Source: Sphingobacteriales bacterium
Lineage (GTDB): Bacteria > Bacteroidota > Bacteroidia > Chitinophagales > Chitinophagaceae
Length of the DNA stretch: 7,958 nt
Direction: 5' to 3'
Assembly: GCA_004294195.1 (NCBI GenBank)
Contig: REAQ01000027.1
Span: 1-7,958 of the forward strand
Shown piece after piece: positions 1 through 5,561 of this stretch (position 1 is its first letter; each line of letters starts with the position of its first letter). The notes under the pieces were generated by a model. It made no database searches. It was not told where the DNA came from and saw only the letters and a program-made list of their open reading frames with translations. The translations under genes were made by a program, and so were the position numbers.

Positions 1-21
1 TCCATCTATTGAGCCGGCCTC

Positions 22-738
22 TCACTTGTTCAGCAGAAATGCCTGTAATGACTCCGTTATATACTTCCCTGCAGCCTTCCACATAAACAGCAGAATGACC
101 AACTCCTCCGTGATCTGCTGTTTCTCCATCTCGCCAAGAGCCTTGGGGCACTTAGTCACAATGATGATTTGTGCTCTTGCCGCACTGGAGAGATTGTCCC
201 GGAGGTCTCCGGTTGGAAGATAAAAATCCCGGGTGTAAAGATTGCTATAGTCCGTTAGCAAAATATTGAAACCCGGCGTGATGGCACGGTGCTGAAAAGC
301 ATCGTCCAAAATAATCAGTTGCGTATCTGGCCTGTCAAAGAGTAATTGAGGAACGGCCACAATTCTTTCCTCCCCTACAGCCACCGCAATGTCAGGATGT
401 CTGAGGTGAAACTGCATGGGCTCATCGCCGATTTCAACAGCGGTGGTGCTGTCGTTTGCCAGAAGATATCCTTCTGAACGTCTTTTGTACCCTCTGCTGA
501 TGGTTCCTAAATGATACTGTTGTTTCAGCATGTTCACAAGGTAGTCTACCATCGGACTTTTCCCGGTACCACCTACACTTAAATTCCCGACATTGATGAT
601 AGGCAAGTTAAACGATGTGGACTTCAGCCAATGTTGATCATACATGAAATTCCGCACACGCAGAATCAGGCCATACAATAAGGCAAACGGAAACAAAAGG
701 ATCCTGAAACTCCGTAGAAAAAAAGTATTAAAATTCAT
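22..738 (-). CDS. lpxK: Tetraacyldisaccharide 4'-kinase LpxK, C-terminus truncated or replaced
   Basis: LpxK phosphorylates the 4' position of the tetraacyldisaccharide-1-phosphate precursor of lipid A, at the inner face of the cytoplasmic membrane. Seen here: a hydrophobic amphipathic N-terminus (residues 5-27), the P-loop GNLSVGGTGKSP (51-62), the family motif ISRGYKRR (80-87) and LDDAFQHR (144-151), followed by KCPKALGEMEKQQITEEL (196-213), all normal for Bacteroidota LpxK. After residue 213 the frame (VILLFMW...) no longer resembles the family, and it stops at 238 residues where about 310-360 are usual, so the C-terminal lobe is missing. From the position of residue 213 (about base 100) a different minus-strand frame is open to the window edge. 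The ATG at 738 overlaps the end of the cyclo-ligase gene by 11 bases, so the gene is the last of a translationally coupled five-gene run. Family identity is firm. Whether the short end is a real truncation, a rearrangement junction or an assembly error is open. Confidence 0.87.
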   Translation of the reverse strand: MNFNTFFLRSFRILLFPFALLYGLILRVRNFMYDQHWLKSTSFNLPIINVGNLSVGGTGKSPMVDYLVNMLKQQYHLGTISRGYKRRSEGYLLANDSTTAVEIGDEPMQFHLRHPDIAVAVGEERIVAVPQLLFDRPDTQLIILDDAFQHRAITPGFNILLTDYSNLYTRDFYLPTGDLRDNLSSAARAQIIIVTKCPKALGEMEKQQITEELVILLFMWKAAGKYITESLQAFLLNK

Positions 739-1293
739 AAATCCGTTCAGGTGTTATACAATAGGTCAAGGGTATATCCCAGTTGTCTGCATCCTCTATT
801 TTATCAACCGGCAGGAAAAAAGACAGTCCGATTTTAATTACATCAGACCGGCATTCTGCCAGAAACCGATCATAGTACCCTTTTCCATAACCCACGCGGC
901 TCCCTTTCTCATCAAAAGCAAGTAAAGGCACAAACACGAGATCCAGTTCAATAGGATCAATCAATTCACCTTCCACCGGTTCCAGAATACCTAGCTCGTT
1001 TTGAACATATTCGGTTTGATCGTTCACCAAAACATGCACCATGGTCTCTGGGTCCACAACCTTCGGAACGATGATCCGTAACCCGGGGTTTGTAAATTCA
1101 AGATACCGAATCAGCGGTTCGGGATCTGGTTCTTTTTTTCTTCGATGGGCAAAAAATGGTGTACCGTATTAAGAAAAGGCAGTTCTGCGTGTTGAAAACG
1201 GATCAGCATCAGATCCTTCCATTTCTCCATCTGCGCAGCACTGATCTCTGCACGTTTACCCCTGAAATATTGCCTGGCCTCCTTTTTTGTCAT
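728..1293 (-). CDS. fau: 5-formyltetrahydrofolate cyclo-ligase (5,10-methenyl-THF synthetase), reading frame interrupted by a -1 shift
   Basis: This enzyme uses ATP to turn 5-formyl-tetrahydrofolate into 5,10-methenyl-tetrahydrofolate, returning a storage or inhibitory folate to the one-carbon pool in the cytoplasm. The gene starts at ATG 1293, which overlaps the bioD stop as ATGA. The first frame (MTKKEARQYFRGKR..., ending HHFLPIEEKK) runs into a TGA at 1111-1113. The second frame starts in register from base 1131 (EPDPEPLIRYLEF) and ends at TAA 728. It carries ELGILEP and the signature FDEKGSRVGYGKGYYDRFL (residues 127-145 of the joined protein). Joining the two by a -1 shift at the A7 run at 1133-1139 gives a full-length protein of 188 residues with no gap, normal for the family. 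Both halves are well preserved, so this is either a one-base deletion in the homopolymer (biological or sequencing) or recoding at the slippery site described separately. Confidence 0.85.
1102..1138 (-). promoter_or_regulatory. Candidate -1 frameshift signal: A_AAA_AAG heptamer plus downstream stem-loop
   Basis: At 1138-1132 on the minus strand the zero-frame codons GAA AAA AAG contain the heptamer A AAA AAG, the best-known bacterial -1 slippery sequence (as in dnaX of E. coli). Slipping back by one here leads exactly into the frame that encodes the rest of the enzyme (GAA CCA GAT...). Four bases later a hairpin can form: AGAT (1127-1124) with ATCT (1104-1101), one C-U mismatch, then CCGAA (1122-1118) with TTCGG (1110-1106), loop CCGCTGA. 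The zero-frame TGA lies in the loop. I see no Shine-Dalgarno-like stimulator upstream. No programmed shift is known to me in this enzyme family, so a plain indel is more likely. Confidence 0.3.
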
Positions 1294-1928
1294 AGCATCT
1301 GTTTCAGGGCTGGTGCAATCCGCCTTGCTTGTTCCTGTACAAATGACCGGTCTGGTAGATCTACCCGCGGAATGGAGCCGATCCTGGGGTATCCACTCCA
1401 TTGTACGATCTCTTCTTCATATTGAAGATACTGATCATTGAATATCCAGCCCGCTACATCTGCACCCATATCTTTCAGCACTTTTGCAGTAAGCAGCGAA
1501 TGGTTGATACTGCCCAGGTAATTCCGGCTGACGATCACCACGCGGGCTTCCAGATTCCTGATAAGGTCCGCCACAAAGTAATCATCCGCCAAAGGCACCA
1601 ATAATCCTCCGGCACCTTCAATAACCAAATAATCGTTCTCATTTGATAGTTGCTGGTATGCGGCCAAAATGCGCTCCTTTTGAATGGTCATCTTTTCTTC
1701 CCTTGCAGCAATATGTGGTGAAGCGGGCATACGAAGCATATACACCTCCGAAACAATCCTGCTTTGTGTATTTGAAAGCATGGATCGTACATAATTGGCA
1801 TCGGTTCCCTGGTCAAAGCCTGCCTGTATCGGCTTCCAATAGTCTGCCTGAAGGGCTTCCGTTACAATGGCACTGACGAGGGTTTTGCCCACGTCTGTCC
1901 CTATTCCTGTAATAAAGATCGGTTTCAT
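1290..1928 (-). CDS. bioD: ATP-dependent dethiobiotin synthetase BioD
   Basis: BioD closes the ureido ring of dethiobiotin from 7,8-diaminopelargonic acid, CO2 and ATP, the penultimate step of biotin synthesis, in the cytoplasm. The 212-residue protein has the normal length and motifs: P-loop GIGTDVGKT (residues 8-16), the substrate lysine in YWKPIQAG (Lys32), SPHIAA (70-75) and the EGAGGLLVP loop (104-112). Start ATG 1928 overlaps the rsmD stop (ATGA, 1925-1928), and its own TGA overlaps the start of the cyclo-ligase gene in the same way, so translation is probably coupled on both sides. No other bio gene is within the window; bioD here is apart from any bioABF cluster. The frame is intact and nothing in the active-site motifs looks damaged. 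Confidence 0.96.
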   Translation of the reverse strand: MKPIFITGIGTDVGKTLVSAIVTEALQADYWKPIQAGFDQGTDANYVRSMLSNTQSRIVSEVYMLRMPASPHIAAREEKMTIQKERILAAYQQLSNENDYLVIEGAGGLLVPLADDYFVADLIRNLEARVVIVSRNYLGSINHSLLTAKVLKDMGADVAGWIFNDQYLQYEEEIVQWSGYPRIGSIPRVDLPDRSFVQEQARRIAPALKQML

Positions 1929-2470
1929 GCAGGCCGGTTAACAAAAATGGTGAAGATGGTGGTACCATATTTACGCTCGGTCCGGTAACCGGCAAAGGTC
2001 TTGTAATCATTGCGCGGTGTGTGTTCCAGAATGAACCAACCGCCTTCTTTCAAAAGACCCTTATCAAAAATGATTCTGGGAAGATCATCAATGTTGGTTA
2101 ATGCATACGGAGGGCCGGCGAAAATCAGATCATACTGCTCAGAACAAGTTTCCAAAAACCTGAAAACATCCATCTTGATCAGCTTCGTATGCTCCATACC
2201 TAATGCGGCCGATGTCTTCTTGATGAATTCAAACATCGCGGGATCCTTTTCTACAATTGTCAATGAAGCTGCTCCCCTGGATGCCAATTCATAACTGATG
2301 GCACCAGTTCCTCCGAAAAGGTCCAAAGTGTGACACGCCGTAATGTCCAGATTATTCTGGATGACGTTGAACAGCCCTTCTTTGGCAATGTCTGTAGTGG
2401 GCCTGGTAAACGGCATGTTTCCCGGAGGATTGATGCGCCTTCCACCCCATTCACCACCTATGATTCGCAT
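1925..2470 (-). CDS. rsmD: 16S rRNA (guanine(966)-N(2))-methyltransferase RsmD, with altered catalytic motif
   Basis: RsmD methylates N2 of G966 (E. coli numbering) of 16S rRNA in the assembled small subunit, using S-adenosylmethionine. The 181-residue protein matches the family in length. Visible are the N-terminal MRIIGGEWGGRRI, the RPTTDIAKEGLFN segment (23-35), SAM motif I LDLFGGTGAISYELASRG (49-66) and the acidic VEKD after motif I (73-76). Motif IV, normally DPPY or DPPF, reads AGPPY: residue 119 is Gly (codon GGC at 2116-2114) where Asp would need GAC, a single transition. That Asp/Asn position holds the target amino group in this methyltransferase class, so activity may be lost or reduced, or the base may be miscalled. 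The ATG at 2470 lies 13 bases inside the end of the DUF3822 gene. The overlap suggests coupling. Confidence 0.94.
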   Translation of the reverse strand: MRIIGGEWGGRRINPPGNMPFTRPTTDIAKEGLFNVIQNNLDITACHTLDLFGGTGAISYELASRGAASLTIVEKDPAMFEFIKKTSAALGMEHTKLIKMDVFRFLETCSEQYDLIFAGPPYALTNIDDLPRIIFDKGLLKEGGWFILEHTPRNDYKTFAGYRTERKYGTTIFTIFVNRPA

Positions 2471-3294
2471 AAAGCCAGCGAGAAAATGGGTGAGAAAAAA
2501 TGCTGCGGATAATTATCGAATGCGAAGTCGTATTGAAATTCAACCGGCCTTGTATCCAGTTCCACTTGCATAAAATACTTCTGCACCTCAGCATACATGG
2601 GACTTTGCGTTTCCACCAGTCCGCTGATCAATATGGCTAGGGTTTCCTGATTAAGTTCCCATTGATTATTGAGATTCAACAGCCACCAAGCCACATCTTC
2701 AGGGGTATCATAGTCATAATGCTGGATCAATTGCAGCTGTTCATCCTTCCAGAGTGCAACCACTATATGCGATGGATACAGGGCCAACTCCATCACTGTG
2801 GGCACATGGTTTTTCTTAAACTTTTTCTTAATCCAACCCGTATTAAAGTGTAAAAATGAAGCGTTTGGAAATTTCTCAGCAAGCATTTCATGCATGCCAG
2901 ATATGCTTCCATATACATGCTGCGCTTTAATTTCAGGAACATGGTCCAGCATCGGAAATCCGCCATGCAGATCCCCATTTACTTTTTCAAGCCACTCACC
3001 GGCATGGTCCGGAGAAAAAAACAGATCAGGGATCAACAATCCGCCAGCACCATGATAAAAGATGTTGACGGCTGCATAGTTCATTTGCAGAAGGGTGTGG
3101 TTTGCGAGTAGCTGAGAAACGTCCTCCTGGTGGTGTTCCTTAAACTGATAGTATTCTAGCCCAACAAACTCCTTTGTATCGATGATTTGAACAGCAAAAC
3201 AAAAATGATTGTTGCCTGCATCAATGATCAACCTGCACTGGTCAAACTGCAGCGTCCTCGTTTGCTGGGGCGTTATTTGAAAAGTTGGATGCAC
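2458..3294 (-). CDS. DUF3822 family protein (Bacteroidota-specific, probable actin/ASKHA-like fold)
   Basis: The 278-residue protein matches the DUF3822 pattern as I recall it: an N-terminal LIIDAGNNHFCFAV strand-turn-strand (22-35), central FLHFNTGWIKKKF (147-159), ISGLVE (223-228) and the conserved end HFFSPIFSLALCES (265-278). From memory, a Bacteroides member was solved with an actin-like ATPase fold; the function is unknown. The gene habitually sits before rsmD in Bacteroidota, which is the case here (13-base overlap), so a link to RsmD or to the downstream coaD often seen elsewhere is possible but unproven. No signal peptide or membrane segment is visible; it should be cytoplasmic. The start is GTG at 3294; there is no in-frame ATG between it and the upstream stop. 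It is the first gene of the leftward run, so the promoter should lie in 3295-3383. Confidence 0.85.
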   Translation of the reverse strand: MHPTFQITPQQTRTLQFDQCRLIIDAGNNHFCFAVQIIDTKEFVGLEYYQFKEHHQEDVSQLLANHTLLQMNYAAVNIFYHGAGGLLIPDLFFSPDHAGEWLEKVNGDLHGGFPMLDHVPEIKAQHVYGSISGMHEMLAEKFPNASFLHFNTGWIKKKFKKNHVPTVMELALYPSHIVVALWKDEQLQLIQHYDYDTPEDVAWWLLNLNNQWELNQETLAILISGLVETQSPMYAEVQKYFMQVELDTRPVEFQYDFAFDNYPQHFFSPIFSLALCES

Positions 3295-3334
3295 CTTGTT
3301 GTTTTTGATGGGCCGTCCAGTAGGACAGCAACTG

Positions 3335-3358
3335 CCGCAAAATACGGTTTTTCTGCGG
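3335..3358. repeat. Imperfect hairpin in the divergent promoter gap
   Basis: CCGCA (3335-3339) pairs with TGCGG (3354-3358); after a one-base bulge (C3353) the inner A-run pairs with the T-run around a TACGG loop. It lies in the 89-base gap between the leftward DUF3822 operon and the rightward transporter gene, and overlaps a near-match to a -7 element on the minus strand (TATTTTG, 3344-3338, one base short of TAnnTTTG). It could be a regulator site or chance. No further repeat unit is present in the gap. Confidence 0.3.
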
Positions 3359-3367
3359 GTAAAGGCG

Positions 3368-3375
3368 TAGGTTTG
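3368..3375 (+). promoter_or_regulatory. Bacteroidota -7 promoter element for the transporter gene
   Basis: TAGGTTTG is an exact match to the Bacteroidota -7 consensus TAnnTTTG. A T-rich stretch (3348-3352) lies near the -33 position but has no clean TTG. Transcription would begin around 3380-3384. This would leave the ATG at 3384 essentially leaderless, and gives 25- or 37-base leaders for the in-frame ATGs at 3408 and 3420. Confidence 0.4.
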
Positions 3376-3383
3376 CTCGCTTT

Positions 3384-4751
3384 ATGGCTGGAAATAACAG
3401 TGGATCGATGGACCTCCGCATGGGTATTACCAGGGCTCATATTCTGAAACTTGCCCTTCCCATTTCTGCATCTATCCTTGTTCCACAGATCAATTTCTTC
3501 ACCAACAACATATTCCTTGGTTGGCTGGGTAAGTCGGAACTCGGGGCTGCTGGTGTTACAGGTGTGTATTACCTTATTTTTGGTGCGATCGGCTATGGCT
3601 TGAACAATGGACTGCAGGCTTTGATTGCCCGGCGCGCAGGTGAAAATCGTCCGGAAGAAATCGGTAAACTATTCTCCCAGGGAATTCGTGTAGCCATGGG
3701 CATTGCCATCATCGGCATCCTCATCACATGGTTCATTGCGCCATGGATTTTTGAAAACGTGTTGCGCAATCCAGCTGATAAAGAACGCATCATTTCTTTC
3801 CTGAAAATACGGATCTGGGGACTTCCCTTTTTATACATCTACCAAATGCGCAATGCGCTGCTGGTGGGCACCAACCAGAGCAGATACCTGGTGATTGGCA
3901 CCCTTGCAGAGACCCTCACCAACATCTTTCTCGACTATGGATTGATCTTTGGTAACCTGGGCATGCCAGAGTTGGGCTTCAATGGCGCAGCATATGCGTC
4001 TGTGATTGCCGAAGCTACGGGTATGCTGGTTGTTTTAGGCGTCATCCATCTGAAAGCATTTGGCGAAAGATTTCACCTCAATAATAAGATCGGGTTTGAC
4101 AAAGAGGCCACACGGCTTTTGCTAGTGCAGTCTTCGCCCCTTATTTTTCAGTATGCCATTAGCATCATCAGTTGGGAATTCTTCTTTATCCTAATTGAGC
4201 GCAATGCGATGCACGCTGACGATCTTGCAGTTTCCAACACCATGCGTAATATTTTCGGTTTATTCGGGGTCAGTACCTGGGCCTTTGCCGCCACCAGCAG
4301 TACCATGGTCAGCAACATCATCGGACAAAAAAGACATGAAGAAGTCCCAAAACTTGTACTACGGATTGTATCTATCAGTACTGGTATTGCGATAGTGGTT
4401 TGTGCATTGCTGAATATTTTTGACCGACAGGTGCTGAGTATTTTTAATAACGATGAAACCTTTATCCAGCATGGCTTACCCGTGCTCAGGGTTGTATCCT
4501 TTGCGTTGATCCTGATGTCATTTGCCACCATCTGTTTGAATGCAGTGATTGGCACGGGAAACACCAAGGTGAATCTTGCCATTGAATTCTTCACCATCAT
4601 TTTGTATTCAGCCTACGTGTACCTGGTCATGGAAAAATTCCAACTGGGGATTACCTGGGGCTGGGGATCGGAATGGATTTATTGGACATCGATTTTCACT
4701 TTGTCTTTCCTTTACCTGCGAAGTGGGAAATGGAAGCAAAAAGAGATTTAG
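3384..4751 (+). CDS. MATE family efflux transporter (DinF-like branch)
   Basis: MATE transporters export organic cations, drugs or metabolites across the inner membrane in exchange for Na+ or H+; the substrate cannot be told from sequence. The 455-residue protein shows about twelve hydrophobic helices (roughly 18-40, 55-77, 103-123, 138-158, 165-187, 200-222, 247-271, 287-308, 325-346, 366-388, 395-416, 427-446), in two sets of six joined by a polar stretch near 223-245. The first helix LPISASILVPQINFFTNN and the end of helix 5, NIFLDYGLIFG (180-190), are typical of the family. I give the longest start, ATG 3384. In-frame ATGs at 3408 and 3420 leave the first helix intact and fit the promoter position better, so the true start may be one of them. 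The gene stands alone, divergent from the DUF3822 operon and convergent with infC. Confidence 0.92.
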   Translation: MAGNNSGSMDLRMGITRAHILKLALPISASILVPQINFFTNNIFLGWLGKSELGAAGVTGVYYLIFGAIGYGLNNGLQALIARRAGENRPEEIGKLFSQGIRVAMGIAIIGILITWFIAPWIFENVLRNPADKERIISFLKIRIWGLPFLYIYQMRNALLVGTNQSRYLVIGTLAETLTNIFLDYGLIFGNLGMPELGFNGAAYASVIAEATGMLVVLGVIHLKAFGERFHLNNKIGFDKEATRLLLVQSSPLIFQYAISIISWEFFFILIERNAMHADDLAVSNTMRNIFGLFGVSTWAFAATSSTMVSNIIGQKRHEEVPKLVLRIVSISTGIAIVVCALLNIFDRQVLSIFNNDETFIQHGLPVLRVVSFALILMSFATICLNAVIGTGNTKVNLAIEFFTIILYSAYVYLVMEKFQLGITWGWGSEWIYWTSIFTLSFLYLRSGKWKQKEI

Positions 4752-4752
4752 T

Positions 4753-4897
4753 TGGAAATCAGACATACAATCATACAGTAATACAGGCATTCAAAAGTTG
4801 ACATCCAGGGAAGCTGGCAAACAAAAAAGGATCCCGACTCTCCGGGATCCCTCTTCAGATTTTCTGTATTACAATATGATTGTAAGTCTGTTTTCCA
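4753..4897. repeat. Long nested inverted repeat filling the convergent gap
   Basis: Arm 4753-4786 is the reverse complement of arm 4864-4897 in 30 of 34 positions (mismatches at 4759, 4765, 4776 and 4777); the inner nine bases, GTAATACAG against CTGTATTAC, pair perfectly. The arms begin directly after the transporter stop (TAG, 4749-4751) and just outside the infC stop (TGA, 4902-4900). The 77-base centre holds the terminator hairpin. The right arm also contains its own palindrome TTACAAT-ATG-ATTGTAA (4869-4885). RNA from either strand could fold into a long stem capped by the terminator hairpin, so it may end or protect both convergent messages. A decayed miniature transposable element is the alternative; I find no target-site duplication. 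Confidence 0.75.
4823..4850 (-). terminator. Rho-independent terminator of the thrS-infC transcript
   Basis: GGATCCCG (4829-4836) and CGGGATCC (4843-4850) form a perfect 8-bp GC-rich stem with a six-base loop. On the minus strand it is followed directly by six T residues (4828-4823), about 50 bases beyond the infC stop. This is a textbook intrinsic terminator for leftward transcription. In the rightward direction only a weak T-stretch follows (ATTTTC at 4859-4864), so it would serve the transporter gene less well. Confidence 0.85.
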
Positions 4898-4899
4898 CC

Positions 4900-5490
4900 T
4901 CAGGCTTCTTTCGCTGCGGCTGCCTTTTTCTTCTGCCCTTTAGGTGCGATGACCATCAGCATCCGCTTGCCTTCCAATTTAGGAAGTCCTTCCGGCTGGC
5001 CAAATTCAGCAAGACGCTCTGCAAATTTCAACAGCACCAATTCACCACGTTCCTTGAACATGATGGCACGCCCCTTGAACTGCACATACGCTTTTACTTT
5101 GTTTCCATCTTTCAGGAAGTTTTCTGCATGCTTGGCTTTGAAGTCGAAATCATGATCATCCGTTCCTGGTGTGAAACGAATCTCCTTCACCTCTGCGGCC
5201 TTTGATTTGGCCTTCATTTCCTTTTCTTTCTTCTTCTTGTCGTAAAGGAACTTATTGTAATCAACCACTTTACACACGGGGGGATCTGCATTAGGCGAGA
5301 TCTCCACCAGATCGAGTTGTTGTTGTTGAGCGATGCGCATCGCGTCCTGAACGGAATAAACGCCAACTTCAACATTGTCGCCCACCAGCCTTACCTGGGG
5401 TACGCGGATGAAATGGTTGATTCTGTGTTCGGCCTCCCTACGTGGAACGAACCTACCTCGTCCACCAAATGACCTGTTTGGTAATGCCAT
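4900..5490 (-). CDS. infC: Translation initiation factor IF-3
   Basis: IF3 binds the 30S subunit, prevents premature joining of the 50S subunit and checks the start codon and initiator tRNA. The 196-residue protein has a short basic lead (1-20), the N-domain from EHRINHFIRVPQVRLVG (21-37) to SPNADPPVCKVVDYNKFLY (65-83), the lysine-rich linker (85-98) and the C-domain with KEIRFTPGTDDHDFDFKAKH (102-121), GNKVKAYVQFKGR (129-141) and KLEGKRMLMVIAPK (171-184). It ends in a Lys/Ala-rich tail. The start is an ordinary ATG at 5490, not the rare AUU of E. coli. It lies 71 bases downstream of thrS on the same strand. The usual partners rpmI and rplT are absent: a terminator and the convergent transporter gene follow. 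No promoter stands out in the thrS-infC gap, so cotranscription with thrS is likely. Confidence 0.97.
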   Translation of the reverse strand: MALPNRSFGGRGRFVPRREAEHRINHFIRVPQVRLVGDNVEVGVYSVQDAMRIAQQQQLDLVEISPNADPPVCKVVDYNKFLYDKKKKEKEMKAKSKAAEVKEIRFTPGTDDHDFDFKAKHAENFLKDGNKVKAYVQFKGRAIMFKERGELVLLKFAERLAEFGQPEGLPKLEGKRMLMVIAPKGQKKKAAAAKEA

Positions 5491-5561
5491 AAATGATTGT
5501 GCCTATGTCACAGCCGGCAACTGGAGTGATAAGCGATGCTTGATTTTATTGATTCTGATGA

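Noticed and set aside
3187..3447. Plus-strand open frame of 86 codons spanning the DUF3822 start and the divergent gap
   Set aside because: It overlaps conserved coding on the other strand and crosses the transporter start out of frame. No family features are seen.
4148..4600. Minus-strand open frame of 150 codons inside the transporter gene
   Set aside because: Entirely antisense to conserved transmembrane segments of the transporter, with no recognisable motif of its own.
4753..4897. Calling the convergent inverted repeat an insertion sequence or MITE outright
   Set aside because: No target-site duplication flanks the arms, there is no transposase, and no second copy lies in the window. 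Kept only as a repeat with that possibility.
4576..5205. Plus-strand open frame of 209 codons across the end of the transporter, the convergent gap and infC
   Set aside because: It runs antisense through conserved infC codons and through the terminator, has no family resemblance and low-complexity Ser/Phe-rich content. It is a shadow frame.
5316..5331. GTT/CAA triplet run as a microsatellite of interest
   Set aside because: It encodes a short Gln run (residues 55-58) inside the IF3 N-domain and is too short to be a meaningful repeat.
5491..5561. Separate promoter or ribosomal-protein leader in the thrS-infC gap
   Set aside because: No TAnnTTTG element and no convincing hairpin is visible in the 71 bases.
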